From assembly GCA_965220305.1 (NCBI GenBank), contig OZ244817.1, forward strand, positions 4,092,001 through 4,156,000: a stretch of 64,000 bases of DNA, read 5' to 3'. Positions 25,651 through 34,281 of the stretch are shown here, piece by piece (positions within the stretch are counted from its first letter, which is position 1; each line of letters opens with the position of its first letter). The notes under the pieces are model-generated. The model was not told where the DNA came from. It was given only the letters and a program-made list of their open reading frames with translations, and did no database searches. The DNA is from G965220305 sp965220305 (lineage in GTDB: Bacteria; Chloroflexota; Dehalococcoidia; Lucifugimonadales; UBA3495). Both the position numbers and the translations under genes were made by a program.

Positions 25651-27108
25651 TATTACAACGACGAGTTTAAGGAGGGACGCCTGATGCTTCCCGGCGACGG
25701 GCGGCGCGGCGTTTCTCGTGGGAGCGTTTCGCCCGCTCGTTGCGCTGTTGGACATCTTCCAGCCATTGCCGCAACTCATCCGGTCCGAACCGTTCCCGCG
25801 GCAGCATCTCCCGCACCACCCGGTACACCTGCGGGCGCGTGATCCGGGGCATCTTTTCCCCCCCAGTCCTGCGGCAGGCCCAACAGAAACGCCCCGCCCA
25901 GCAGGCACATGGCCACGTGGTGATGCCATCCGGCCCATGTCCGGGTCTCGTACTCGTCCAGCCCGATGTCGCTCTTTTCGGTCTCGAATTCGGTTTAAGT
26001 ACGCCACCTAGACCCCCCCACGTGGGCCAGGGTTTCCAGGGGAGTGTCCCCGGGCGCATTGGACAGGTAGTAGCGGGGCTCGCTGCCGTCCAGGTTCTGG
26101 CGGTAGCTTGCCCAAACCACTCCACCAGGCTTCCGGTTCCGGGTTTCCCGGACCCTCTGGGCGCCGAACCGGTAGACCCGCGGCCCCTGGGACCCCTCCG
26201 CCACCGTAATCTCCCGCCACGACTCCTCCGGCAGCGCCAAGCTGCGCTCCGCCATGGTCAGGCGCTGTCCGCTGCGCAGTTTGGGCTGGCGGGGACGCCC
26301 GAGTCCCTGATAGGCCGGCTCGCTCCAGTCAGGCTCCAGCGGCCAGACCGTCATGTCCGGCCGGACGTCCAGAACGTATAGCATTCCTGTTGCAGCCAAG
26401 CCGTCTCGGAACGCCGGGGACATCCCGAAGGCGGAATCCCCAGCGACCCACCCAGCGCTGCGGCAACCCCGAGCCCGGGCCTGCCCCAGCATATCTAATG
26501 CCAGGTCCGTCTTCGACCGGTACCGCCGCCGCTCTTCCGGCACGCCCGCCGCCGCACAGCGGCCCGCGTCCGAAGTCCATGCCTCGGGCAGATACCAGCG
26601 CTGGTCCGCCAGGGCCCGCCCCCGCGGCCCCACGTGGGCCAGGAATACTCCGGCCTGGCAATTGGCTATCTTGCCCAACGCCCCGCAGTATTGCCGGGCC
26701 ACCCCTACCGATTTGACGCCCTGCTTGGGGAAGTCGCTGCCGTCGAACACCCACACCGCCAGCGGGTGTTCCAGCCTGGGACCCAAGTACTCCTGCAGGC
26801 GGGCGATGACCGCGGCATCGTCCCAGCGAGCCTCGGTGAGAAAGCGCTGCATCGCCCGGGCCGAGACCGGAACCATCTCGGACAGATTCTCGGCGTTGCG
26901 CCGCTCCTGGGCCTGGACCAGCAGGCCCAGCAGATAATGCCTGCTCTGTTCCCGCCACTGCTTGCGGCCAAAGGCACCAGCGAAGTAGGCATGGAACTCC
27001 AGAAAGGCCTCGTAAACCCGCTCGAAAGCTGCCCTCTCCATCGTCCCCACCTCCCCAAAGCCCCCGCCGTCTCCCGAATTATCCTACCAAAAACCCGTCG
27101 TTGTAATA
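25651..27108 (-). mobile_element. IS701-family insertion sequence, copy 1
   Basis: A 1458-bp element with TATTACAACGACG terminal inverted repeats at both ends, flanked on each side by CTAG, fitting the 4-bp YTAR target duplication known for IS701. It is inserted at the end of the GT2 domain. Its transposase carries an in-frame TAA and a later frameshift (see the CDS). A truncated inverted second copy lies at 47013-48339. Confidence 0.85.
25995..27041 (-). pseudogene. IS701-family transposase, interrupted
   Basis: About 348 residues up to a TAA. The DDE_5 core is clear: VWVFDGSDFPKQG with the first Asp, SVGVARQYCGALGKIANCQ, AWTSDAGRC, VAGDSAFGMSPAFRDGL with the second Asp, and YRFGAQRVRETRNRK. 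After GGSRWRT a TAA stops translation, yet the same frame continues as TEFETEKSDIGLDEYETRTW, the expected segment holding the final Glu. Further on, a 7-G run shifts the frame before EKMPRITRPQVYRVVREMLP. The other copy has the same two lesions, so this protein is probably inactive unless recoded. Confidence 0.8.
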
Positions 27109-27126
27109 CTAGATGCCAAAGGGATA

Positions 27127-27327
27127 CTAGAGCATCTGCTGTATCTTCCCGGTCTTCGGGTCGTAGGAGTTGGCGAAGAGTACCAAGACTTCGCAAGGAA
27201 TGAACCACTGGGTTCCTCTTCGCAAAGCCGAAAGGCGCTTAGCTCGGATGTTACGCCTTACGGTTTCCTCGCTAACGTTGAGATACACCGCAGCTTGGGG
27301 TACGGTGAATTCCTCTGGCATCGTCAT
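27127..27327 (-). CDS. Small excisionase-type helix-turn-helix protein
   Basis: A 66-residue DNA-binding protein with the MerR/excisionase winged helix pattern: FTVPQAAVYLNVSEETVRRNIRAKRLSALRRG-TQWFIPCEVL. Proteins of this size and type act as phage/plasmid excisionases or as antitoxins placed before a PIN toxin. Any gene downstream on the same strand has been replaced by the IS701 element 19 bases away, so its partner may have been lost. Confidence 0.72.
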   Translation of the reverse strand: MTMPEEFTVPQAAVYLNVSEETVRRNIRAKRLSALRRGTQWFIPCEVLVLFANSYDPKTGKIQQML

Positions 27328-28153
27328 GTCGTGGTCCCAGAAACACGTCCGGTTTGGTGATGTATTCTACCACACCATCTATGCGACAAACGTCGATAGC
27401 CGAGGAGTCCCACAGCCTGCTGGCCTCCGGCTTCAGCATCTACGCGGTCAAGGCCAGCAACTTGATGCCATTCGCAACCGATTCGACGGATGTGTTGGCG
27501 GCCACGTGCTCCAACTCGACAGATCTCTGCTCATCTCCCGCGCCGACCGAGACCATGACACCTATGGATATGGCGGGCATGTTGCGCCGTGGCCAGGGGC
27601 TTTTCAGTCACGCTCGCCCTCGCGCGGCTCAGAACCGCCTTCGTAGTCTACGGCGCGATGAACTGGCGGGATTGACGGACGCACGGTTACCGTTCGACGA
27701 CGTGGCATCCGACCCTGCAGCGCTTTCCAGCCAGCTGATGCCTTCCTTGCACGCCGGCGCCATCAGCGGCATGGCAGCGGGCGAGCACGGCCGTATCTGG
27801 TGGCAGAATGCCGTGAGGCATTGTTACCCTGCCTCCTTTCGACGAAGCTGACCAAGTGTTCCTAGGCCAGCTGTCTGACCATAGAGAGTCCGGTGCACGA
27901 ATACTGCCCTCGGGCTTGGAGTTGGAGTTACGGCAACGCACACAGGCCGACCTGTGGCTGAAATTGATGGCCAGGAAAGTGCGGCAGCACTGAGGATTGG
28001 GCTGACACCATGATGGACCGGTGAGTGGGGCAGACATGGTGGTATCAAGCAGAGGGTTGATTGGCGATGTTAGAGCCTACTTCACCGACTTGTGCTTGGT
28101 GCGGCAGTAGGCGGCTCCTTGGATGAGCACTCCAGTGATACCAACAACTGTTC
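27328..28153. other. Gap with decayed coding remnant
   Basis: No intact gene. On the plus strand 27833-27992 encodes a protein-like C terminus (LPPFDEADQVFLGQLSDHRE ... RQRTQADLWLKLMARKVRQH, stop), preceded in another frame by sense-like sequence from about 27700. This may be the end of a lost gene, and I cannot name it. The rest shows no structure. Confidence 0.3.
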
Positions 28154-28156
28154 TGG

Positions 28157-28228
28157 TAGGCCGGACTGGAATCGAACCAGTGTCTGGGGCTTATAAGGCC
28201 CCTGCTCTCACCATTGAGCTACCGGCCC
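28157..28228 (-). tRNA. tRNA-Ile with UAU anticodon
   Basis: A complete cloverleaf on the minus strand. Acceptor GGGCCGG/CCGGCCT (first pair G-U), D stem GCTC/GAGC, anticodon stem GGGGC/GCCCC around loop CTTATAA (anticodon TAT), variable AGAC, T stem ACTGG/CCAGT around TTCGATT, discriminator A. CCA follows directly (28154-28156), so it is encoded. The anticodon reads AUA isoleucine, rare in a GC-rich genome. The gene lies between an IS-invaded locus and a tandem repeat, a typical integration hot spot. Confidence 0.92.
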
Positions 28229-28253
28229 TCTAAGAGCATAATAGCATTATGAG

Positions 28254-28796
28254 GTGGCCTTTAAAAGCTCCAGTTTGCGGGCAGGAGGCCCCCCGTGCAA
28301 CAGACTTTTTGTGCAGCCTTCACTTTTGATGCAAAACCGACTTAATGTGCAAGACTCACTTTTGATACAGAGAACGGACTTCTGGTTCAGGGCCTACTTT
28401 TTGTGCAAAGCCGCAAAGGGGGGAGAGGGGGGATTTTCGGAGGGAGGCGAGGAGCTGCTGGGCCAACTGCTGGAAGGAATGGACGTGCGGCAGCGGGTGG
28501 AGGAGACGGCCCAACTGGTGTCGCGCTACCTGGGCGGCGAAGGCAACCCGGAGCAGTTGCTGGCAACTTTGGGACAGGCCATGCTGCGGGAGGACTCGGA
28601 CTTCCATTCCTTCCAGATAATTGACGCCGGGTTCAGCCAATACAATGACCGCCGGGGAACGGAAGAAGGCCGGCACGTCCTGATTGCCGTGGCCCGGTTC
28701 CTGGCAGCCCACGCCCCCACGCCCAGAGCGGTGGGACAAACTTACAACATGGCGCTGCGACTGCATCGGGGCGAGGAGATTTACCGGGACGCCTGA
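28254..28796 (+). CDS. Hypothetical protein, probably N-terminally truncated
   Basis: The frame is open for 180 residues, but residues 1-60 translate the tandem repeats and a dispersed G-run palindrome and are unlikely to be real. The remaining 120 residues look genuinely coding: an alpha-helical segment with ELLGQLLEGMDVRQRVEETA, YLGGEGNPEQLLATLGQAML, REDSDFHSFQIIDAGFSQY, GRHVLIAVARFLAAHAPTPR and ALRLHRGEE. It resembles the helical C-terminal part of a larger protein I cannot name with certainty. ATG 28479 is a possible internal start. The stop is 13 bases before the next gene. Confidence 0.5.
   Translation: MAFKSSSLRAGGPPCNRLFVQPSLLMQNRLNVQDSLLIQRTDFWFRAYFLCKAAKGGEGGFSEGGEELLGQLLEGMDVRQRVEETAQLVSRYLGGEGNPEQLLATLGQAMLREDSDFHSFQIIDAGFSQYNDRRGTEEGRHVLIAVARFLAAHAPTPRAVGQTYNMALRLHRGEEIYRDA
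28304..28407. repeat. Six tandem degenerate 18-bp repeats
   Basis: The unit ACTTnnnnTGCA plus six bases starts at 28304, 28322, 28340, 28358, 28378 and 28396; the spacing is exactly 18 except for one step of 20. The array begins about 75 bases from the 5' end of the tRNA-Ile gene and ends at a G/C-run palindrome (28408-28440). Copies differ, so it is an old array or a set of binding sites. Confidence 0.7.
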
Positions 28797-28809
28797 GCCT
28801 GGTATCGAT

Positions 28810-29958
28810 ATGCGGCGCGCTGTCATATTTATCTTGATTGCCGGGGGAATTATCGCCGGTGCGCTGGGAACTGTGGCGGTCTATGCACCGGGTGCCGTGG
28901 CGGAAGGCAAAGAGATAGTGGAGCGCGCCGTAGGCACCCTGGCGCGGGTCGGCTCTCTGGTACGTTCTCAGGGCCGAGAGTCGGCTGGGAAGAAGGTTGT
29001 TGACCCAGGGGAGGGTGTCCTCGCCGTGCCCTCCGCCTCGGGCTGTAATGGGCATGTTCTTCTATGCGACCGGCGGTTCGACAGCATCGCCATTGCCGCT
29101 ACGCACAACTCTATGTCCAACATCGAGGACGAGTTCCTTTTGGTCAACCATTCCAAGGGCATTATTCCGCAGTTGGAAGCCGGATACCGAGGGCTGCTGA
29201 TTGACCTGTACTACGGCATTGACTCGGAGTGGGCGCCGGTGGTGGTAACCGACCTGACGCCCTTTACGTCGGAAGAACGGGAACAACTGGTGAAGCAGTT
29301 GGGCGAGGCTGTGGTGCAGTCGGCGGAGGAGCTGAGCCAACGCGACTTACGCGACTTAGACATAGGGTATACACCCGGAGTCTACCTTTGCCATCAACAC
29401 TGCGAGATTGGCTCGATCCGCTTTTCCACTGCGCTGGAGGGAATCCGTGGTTGGCTGGAGGACAACCCGCGGGAGGTCTTGCTCATCATCATTGAAGATC
29501 ACGTGACACCGGAAGACGTTGCCCATGCTTTCCAAGAAGCCGGATTGGCAGCATACCTTCACACCCAGGCTATTGATACGCCGTGGCCTACGCTGCTGGA
29601 GATGATTGATTCCGGCCGGCGGCTGGTGGTGATGGCCGAGAACGACACCGGCGGGGCGCCCTGGTACCACGACGCATTCACCTTCATCCAGGATACACCG
29701 CATACCTTTGAAACTGTTGACCAGTTCAACTGCGCTCCACACCGGGGCCGTCCGGACAGCCCCCTGTTTATGATTAACCATTGGGTTACTCCCGCCGTGG
29801 CCGAGACCGGGGCCATAGTTAACTCCGCCCAGGTCCTCAATCAACGCATCGCCCTCTGCCAGGAGGAACGGGGCTCGGTTCCCAACATCATAGGAGTGGA
29901 CTTTTACGCCCAGGGTGATGCTCTGGCCGTAGTGGCAGCCTTTAACGGGGTTCAATAA
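28810..29958 (+). CDS. Secreted or membrane-anchored PLC-like phosphodiesterase
   Basis: A 382-residue protein with an N-terminal membrane/signal segment (residues 4-28) and a PLC-like TIM-barrel domain starting near residue 80: ATHNSMSNIEDEF (the first catalytic His), EAGYRGLLIDLYYG (the metal/substrate strand), GVYLCHQHCEIG, WLEDNPREVLLIIIEDHV and LVVMAENDTG, with PLFMINHWVTP near the end. These are features of the PI-PLC X-type/glycerophosphodiester-like superfamily. It probably cleaves a phosphodiester lipid or sugar outside the cell. Cys residues in CNGHVLLCD and CHQHC could be disulphides. ATG 28810 is chosen because it opens the signal segment; the ribosome site is weak. Confidence 0.8.
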   Translation: MRRAVIFILIAGGIIAGALGTVAVYAPGAVAEGKEIVERAVGTLARVGSLVRSQGRESAGKKVVDPGEGVLAVPSASGCNGHVLLCDRRFDSIAIAATHNSMSNIEDEFLLVNHSKGIIPQLEAGYRGLLIDLYYGIDSEWAPVVVTDLTPFTSEEREQLVKQLGEAVVQSAEELSQRDLRDLDIGYTPGVYLCHQHCEIGSIRFSTALEGIRGWLEDNPREVLLIIIEDHVTPEDVAHAFQEAGLAAYLHTQAIDTPWPTLLEMIDSGRRLVVMAENDTGGAPWYHDAFTFIQDTPHTFETVDQFNCAPHRGRPDSPLFMINHWVTPAVAETGAIVNSAQVLNQRIALCQEERGSVPNIIGVDFYAQGDALAVVAAFNGVQ

Positions 29959-30788
29959 AGGAAGGCCGAGCAGATTGGTTCCGCCCCGCCATGGCTGCCG
30001 GATACTACTTCAAATGCTCGGCCAAGAACTGGCTCACCTGCTGGGCCATCCCTAATTCGGCTGTCCATCTCCTTCCCCAGGGCGCCGGGCAGTTCCTTTT
30101 CAGCCAGGCGCCGCAGGGACGCGTCCTCCCGCTTCATGGCCGCAATCTCCTTCTCCATCCCAGTGATGACCGGGCCGTAGTCCGGCCCGGAGAAGGGATT
30201 GTTGCACATGAACATCAGCGCCAGCGCCAATGCCCCCAACACCAGGGGCACACGGAACCGGCGCAGGGTCCTGAGTATATCAGCCTGACCGCTAGGCGCG
30301 GGGGCTGGCTCAGGGGCGCCTGGGGTCTGGGGTCCTGGCACTGGCGCGGCTGCGGGCATAACCCCAGGGGGTGGCATCGTGGGCACTTCTTCCAGGGCTG
30401 GAGGGGCTGGAGGGGCCGGTCCGACAGTCGGGGCGGCTGCGGGGCTGGGCTGCTCCTCGACGGCGGCGGTCTCCTCTGGGGTCGCCTCCTGGCTCTCAAG
30501 GTCCAGGTTGTTCCCTGCCGCCGGCGGGCCGTGAGCAGGGGTCTCCTCCGCCCCCGCTGCTGCATCCTCCAACTCCAGGTCTGGGAGCAGGAAGGGAAGG
30601 TCACCATCCTCTTCCAGTATCTCCGGCAGGTCTTCCATGCTGGGGGTGATGGCTTCGACCCCGGCTTCCAGCAGTTGCGGGGATGGGCGCATAAGCCCTT
30701 CCTGCACCATATCGCCGCGGTCTATGAACTCTCCCTGGAGGGCAGTCGCCTTTACCTCTCCCCCAGTGTCTGAGGCTGCATAGACCAT
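29952..30788 (-). CDS. Proline-rich single-pass membrane protein, unknown
   Basis: 278 residues. The N-terminal 170 are acidic then extremely Pro/Ala/Glu-rich (a disordered cytoplasmic or extracellular arm), followed by one transmembrane helix (VPLVLGALALALMFM, about residues 184-198) and a short charged helix (GMEKEIAAMKREDASLRRLAEKEL in pieces) with heptad character. No family recognised. Converges with the PLC gene, overlapping it by seven bases, and is the last of a run of five minus-strand genes. Confidence 0.62.
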   Translation of the reverse strand: MVYAASDTGGEVKATALQGEFIDRGDMVQEGLMRPSPQLLEAGVEAITPSMEDLPEILEEDGDLPFLLPDLELEDAAAGAEETPAHGPPAAGNNLDLESQEATPEETAAVEEQPSPAAAPTVGPAPPAPPALEEVPTMPPPGVMPAAAPVPGPQTPGAPEPAPAPSGQADILRTLRRFRVPLVLGALALALMFMCNNPFSGPDYGPVITGMEKEIAAMKREDASLRRLAEKELPGALGKEMDSRIRDGPAGEPVLGRAFEVVSGSHGGAEPICSAFLY

Positions 30789-31078
30789 CGTATTCTCATC
30801 CTGGCACCAGATGTTGATGCCCTCCCATCAGGGTATTTCCACACCGCGCAGAGGTAACCCGCCCGGGAACACGAAATGCTCAGCTCCCCGTCGCACACAA
30901 GGGCGTCCAGGATGTACAGGAGTCCCCGGGCGCTGGCGTCGCTGGCGGGGACCTCATTCTCCTCCAAGTTATCGAGTGCGGCGTAGAAGAGGATGGCGCC
31001 AACCACCTCTTCATCTGCCCCTCTTTGCAACAGGATCTCACACACATCTGGCACTGTCAGTCCATTTTCTGTTGTCAT
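30752..31078 (-). CDS. Small unknown protein in minus-strand cluster
   Basis: About 108 residues from ATG 31078, which has GGAGG just upstream (a longer frame reaches 31129). TVPDVCEILLQRGADEEVVG-AILFYAALDNLEE looks like a helical domain; a Cys-containing segment VCDGELSISCSRAGYLCAVW follows. It overlaps the start of the next gene downstream by 37 bases, showing close packing. No family recognised. Confidence 0.55.
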   Translation of the reverse strand: MTTENGLTVPDVCEILLQRGADEEVVGAILFYAALDNLEENEVPASDASARGLLYILDALVCDGELSISCSRAGYLCAVWKYPDGRASTSGARMRIRWSMQPQTLGER

Positions 31079-31139
31079 CACGCCTCCGAGGTTGGGGGTT
31101 CTCACTGGGGGATTCTCAGTGAGTCCCACGAGAGGCCGG

Positions 31140-31544
31140 TTACGGCTGCGTCTCGCAGTTACGCACTATCGGCTGGGGGGTCACCAAGACCATGTACATG
31201 AAGGCAGGGGTTGGAGTGGGTTCCTCCCCCTCTGCGGGAGTGGGATCGTCCGTTCCCTGCTCCGGGTAGAGGACCTCCGGGAGTTGCACCGGCTCCGGGG
31301 TGGGCCTGGGGGCCTCGGCGTCCGCCGGGGGGCAGGGGGTGGGGGTGATGATGGTCACGACGGAGGGGTCGGACCGCTGCCGTATCTGGATGGGCCGGCC
31401 CTGTGACTGGAGGACATCCCGGCCCCAGAGGGTCAGCGCCACCAGGAGCAGGGCCGCCGCCACTACTCCGAGGAGGAAGGCAATCACCACGAACTGCCGC
31501 CCCCCGTCGCCGGGCTGGTTCTCGGTGCTGGGATTCGTGTTCAT
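31140..31544 (-). CDS. Single-pass membrane protein with proline-rich tail
   Basis: 134 residues: a short polar N terminus, one transmembrane helix (FVVIAFLLGVVAAALLLVAL, residues 18-37), then a long Pro/Thr/Glu-rich extracellular-type tail (VVTIITPTPCPPADAEAPRP...TPTPAFMYMVLVTPQP). Unknown function. It begins four bases before the end of the preceding frameshifted membrane-protein gene, so they form one transcription unit. Confidence 0.58.
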   Translation of the reverse strand: MNTNPSTENQPGDGGRQFVVIAFLLGVVAAALLLVALTLWGRDVLQSQGRPIQIRQRSDPSVVTIITPTPCPPADAEAPRPTPEPVQLPEVLYPEQGTDDPTPAEGEEPTPTPAFMYMVLVTPQPIVRNCETQP

Positions 31545-31547
31545 GCA

Positions 31548-32221
31548 CTACCTATCCTCTTCCCAGAAGAAGACCAGGCCCGTCATGTAGACGATCAGCA
31601 CCAGGGGGAGGGATTGGATGAAGAGGGTGACCACCCGCAACATTGGCCCGCTGAAGGGGAAGGGCGCCCCCGGTATTCCAGGAAGCCCAGGTGTAGCGCG
31701 TCTGATTCATCGGACAAAGGCGTTATGACCAGCGCCACGTACACGGTGACCCCTCCAGACCAGGTATACCGGACCCATGAGGCCCGTTTGCCGCTATCGT
31801 CGGAGAATGAGTGCAGATTGTTGACCAGGGCACGCTCGCCGTGCGTTATAGCCTCGACGGTGAGTTCGTCCCTCGCCGCGTGGTAGTCGAACAGGGCCGC
31901 GAGGTCGCAGTCTATGGAGGCAGGGTCGCCCGGCACCCCGACATTCATTCCGTGATAGTTCCTAAACACATGGCGTCCGGCGTGTGCGTTCCTCCTCTGA
32001 GGGGAGGAGTAGCTGCCGGTGTAGAGAGTGCTCCACTCGTAACTGTTGGCAACCTCCATGACCATGTGGTCCTCGTCGGTGGTGAGGGCATGGCTATAGA
32101 GGATCACGCGGGTGCCTTCAGTATAATCTAGGATACTCGACAGCTCATCCCATATGATGGGGAAGAGGGCTAGGCTCAGCACCCCGAGGATGCAGCAGGA
32201 GGCCCAATAGGTCAGACCCAT
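31548..32221 (-). pseudogene. Two-TM membrane protein with frameshift near its end
   Basis: The N-terminal TM (SCCILGVLSLALFPIIW), an extracytoplasmic middle domain of about 130 residues (VILYSHALTTDEDHMVMEV, RNYHGMNVG, VEAITHGERALVNNLHSFS) and a strand GGVTVYVALVITPLSD are in one frame. At about 31660-31690 the sense moves to another frame, which gives PFPFSGPMLRVVTLFIQSLP and LVLIVYMTGLVFFWEED, an obvious C-terminal TM helix ending at 31548. So the original protein had a TM at each end and about 225 residues. The shift may be an indel in sequence or real decay. Confidence 0.6.
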
Positions 32222-32230
32222 GCCAGGCCC

Positions 32231-32581
32231 CTACAGCCCGTTGAAGCGGCGGCGAAACTCCTGAAACTTCTCCTGGGGTTCCCACCCCCGGAAGGGTCCC
32301 AACAGAATACAGAGGGGCATCACCAGGAAGAGGGGTATCCAATATAGGGTGTGTGCCTGGATGGGCAATTGCTCGACGGCCTGCCAGTATACCGGCATGT
32401 AGGGCAGGTAGTGGAGCAACCCTAGTACCGTACCCAATATCCAGAAGGCCCGGTTCATAAGGGTAATGGGATGGTGATGGTACCCTACATAACTTACACA
32501 GGCATGGAGCATCATGGCCAGTAGAGGGGCTATGCCAACCATCCCAATCCACAGCGAAACGACAGCGGTAATCAGTGTCAT
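32231..32581 (-). CDS. Small multi-pass membrane protein, unknown
   Basis: 116 residues with three or four hydrophobic segments (residues 2-30, 40-58, 78-95) and a charged C terminus PFRGWEPQEKFQEFRRRFNG. First gene of the minus-strand cluster 29952-32581. No good ribosome site before ATG 32581; an A/T-rich stretch (TTTTTTTTGAACAA) lies directly upstream, so it may be leaderless or start internally. Family not recognised. Confidence 0.58.
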   Translation of the reverse strand: MTLITAVVSLWIGMVGIAPLLAMMLHACVSYVGYHHHPITLMNRAFWILGTVLGLLHYLPYMPVYWQAVEQLPIQAHTLYWIPLFLVMPLCILLGPFRGWEPQEKFQEFRRRFNGL

Positions 32582-33339
32582 TTGTTCAAAAAAAAGTGTG
32601 ATAATTTGCCGGGGAACATATATTTATATACAATATCAGCGCGAATCGCTCATTTTTGCAACATTACCCTACGGTCGATGGGTCTAGACCGGAACCGGCC
32701 GCCGCCGTCCAAGACCGCGGCGGGGCGCCGCCGGAGCCCCTTCGACCGCTCTGGTGATGGAGGGTTCGCCGTTGGTAACAGCCCGTAAAAACCGCGCCGA
32801 GTTACCCCGCAGCGAGTGGCCGGGGTCTCCAATGGGTGAGGACTTCGTGGAGCGTGCCAGCGGCAACCCCAGGGATGTCTTCTCCCTGGAGTACCGCCTC
32901 TTCTGCTGGCACATGCAGGCCGATGGCGGGACCCGGAGATGGTCCTATACTACACTGAGGAGATAGCAGCCAGCCGGGGAGGAGTGGCCCTGTACGAGCA
33001 TCTGCTCAAGCAACAGGAGGGGATCTGAATCCCGGAAGGGGTCAGGTCCTGGGAGGCATAGCCGCCCGGGACACTTGCCCGGCAAGAGGCACCAACGCGT
33101 CCAGCGCAGCCCCGCCGATTCCAACCGCCTGACCTGTCAAGGGCGGTGGAACTCTCTGGGTCAATCGCCACCATCCATGGGCCTGGCCTCTCAGTGGCCG
33201 GATCACGTGCGCATGACAGCACAGGCCTGCGGGCCGCCAACTTGGGATCCCCTCATCGGGTGAGTAAGGGCTACGGGTTCAGAAACCATTCTGGCAGGTC
33301 CGCCATAGAAAAAACCTTCAGTTACCACGGTGGCGCCCC
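32582..33339. other. Gap without an intact gene; possible small broken ORF
   Basis: On the plus strand 32754-33028 could encode about 85 residues if a one-base shift near 32935 is corrected: GEDFVERASGNPRDVFSLEY, FCWHMQAD, then PEMVLYYTEEIAASRGGVAL and LLKQQEGI. The two halves look like one small helical protein, unidentified. Nothing else is supported. Confidence 0.35.
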
Positions 33340-33364
33340 CTACTCTTTGGGCAGATTCCTGCTC

Positions 33365-33396
33365 GTTCGAATTACTCGGCGCCGAGTAATTCGAAC
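33365..33396. repeat. Perfect 32-bp palindrome
   Basis: GTTCGAATTACTCGGC is followed directly by its own reverse complement with no spacer, inside the 3' end of the vapC remnant. Similarity to PIN domains ends at this point. Confidence 0.85.
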
Positions 33397-33622
33397 GCCC
33401 TCCATTCGGGCAAAGACGTGGTCGTCGGTTAGCAATATGAGCCCGTGGCAAATCGCGGTCGAGCCTATGAAGAGGTCCATGGCATCCTCGAGGGGTTGGC
33501 CGGCTGTTCTCAGCCTCTCCCTTTCTTTGGCATAGATGCGACAAATCGCGTCATCCAACGGTACAACGGTAACGCCGTCAAGGAGGGCGTTCAGTGTCCC
33601 CTCCTGACGCTCTCTGCTTACC

Positions 33623-33654
33623 GCTGAACTCTACCAGGGCTGGTAGAGTTCAGC
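33623..33654. repeat. 15-bp inverted repeat with 2-base loop
   Basis: GCTGAACTCTACCAG and CTGGTAGAGTTCAGC flank GG. The right-hand arm belongs to the normal coding sequence (AELYQ on the minus strand); the left arm creates the TAG that breaks vapC. Confidence 0.85.
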
Positions 33655-33784
33655 CATGCTCACTATGCTTAAGCCAATTCCTTGTGGTAATGGATCATCA
33701 ATTTTCTCTACCTTTTCGGGGCGCCCTCTCAAGTAGTCGATGGCCCAGTTCGTGTCCAGCAGATATCGCAGTTCGGACATCCAG

Positions 33785-34202
33785 TTACTGCCCGGGTTCG
33801 ATTTCGAAAGCGGTTCGCCGGGCCGCGATTTCGCGTTGGAGTTCTTCGGCCGCCTGGTTGTCTCTCCAGGCGCCAGCTGCATCCCGGGTTCTTAACAGCC
33901 TCTCCGCTGCTGCCTGTTGTCCTTCAGGGCTGGCTGGCTTCAGGTCGCTGTACCGGAGGATCCACTGTCCGCCGGGATGCCGTCCAGCTCCGACTGCGAA
34001 CGGGTCGGGATGACCGGATGCCACCCACTCGCGTTGGTCTTCGCGCACCTCACGCAGTTCGATCAGGACCCGGGCGGCCTCCGCCCTGGAGGGTTTCCCT
34101 GTCGGGGCGCCAGAAATCCACCTTGGGAAAGTCAGGTTCGTTCTTCCAGCCTCCATCGGCATGCCAGAAGGTCACCATCCAACGTACGCCGTCGATGTTC
34201 AT
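33785..34202 (-). pseudogene. VapC-associated upstream gene (possible antitoxin), frameshifted
   Basis: ATG 34202 with AAGGAGGA upstream starts NIDGVRWMVTFWHADGGWKN and EPDFPKVDFWRPDR; at about 34095-34110 the sense moves to a second frame (PSRAEAARVLIELREV, REDQREWVASGHPDPFAVGA, GGQWILRYSDLKP, AAEELQREIAARR) that ends four bases before the vapC start. About 139 residues originally. It is not one of the usual short VapB families; its place directly before vapC suggests an antitoxin or regulator. Both genes of the pair are broken. Confidence 0.5.
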
Positions 34203-34281
34203 GTGGTCCTTCCTCCTTAGTCACAACTGGTCGCAAATACGATTGTCAGTGCCTGGTTGGCCGCGGTCAACCACCGCGCCT

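Larger units (their letters stand above)
33340..33780 (-). pseudogene. VapC-type PIN toxin, interrupted
   Basis: The N-terminal half has the PIN hallmark YLLDTNWAIDYLRGRPEKV (first acidic residue) and IGLSIVSMAELY (second). A TAG follows immediately at 33631-33633. The same frame then continues NALLDGVTVVPLDDAICRIY and GQPLEDAMDLFIGSTAICHG-LILLTDD (third and fourth acidic positions), ending out of homology in an Arg-rich tail. The TAG sits in a 15-bp inverted repeat (33623-33654) and the end of homology in a 32-bp perfect palindrome (33365-33396). The ribonuclease is therefore probably dead. Confidence 0.75.

Noticed and set aside
26329..26958. 209-residue frame inside the IS701 copy 1
   Set aside because: Overlaps the true transposase in another frame; Gly/Pro/Arg-biased, no homology.
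28304..28407. Tandem 18-bp repeats as a CRISPR array
   Set aside because: The unit is too short and degenerate, spacers would be six bases, and no cas genes are present.
29991..30773. 260-residue plus-strand frame opposite the proline-rich protein
   Set aside because: Gly/Trp/Arg-rich complement of the Pro/Ala-rich repeats; the minus strand has coupled gene spacing and a TM pattern.
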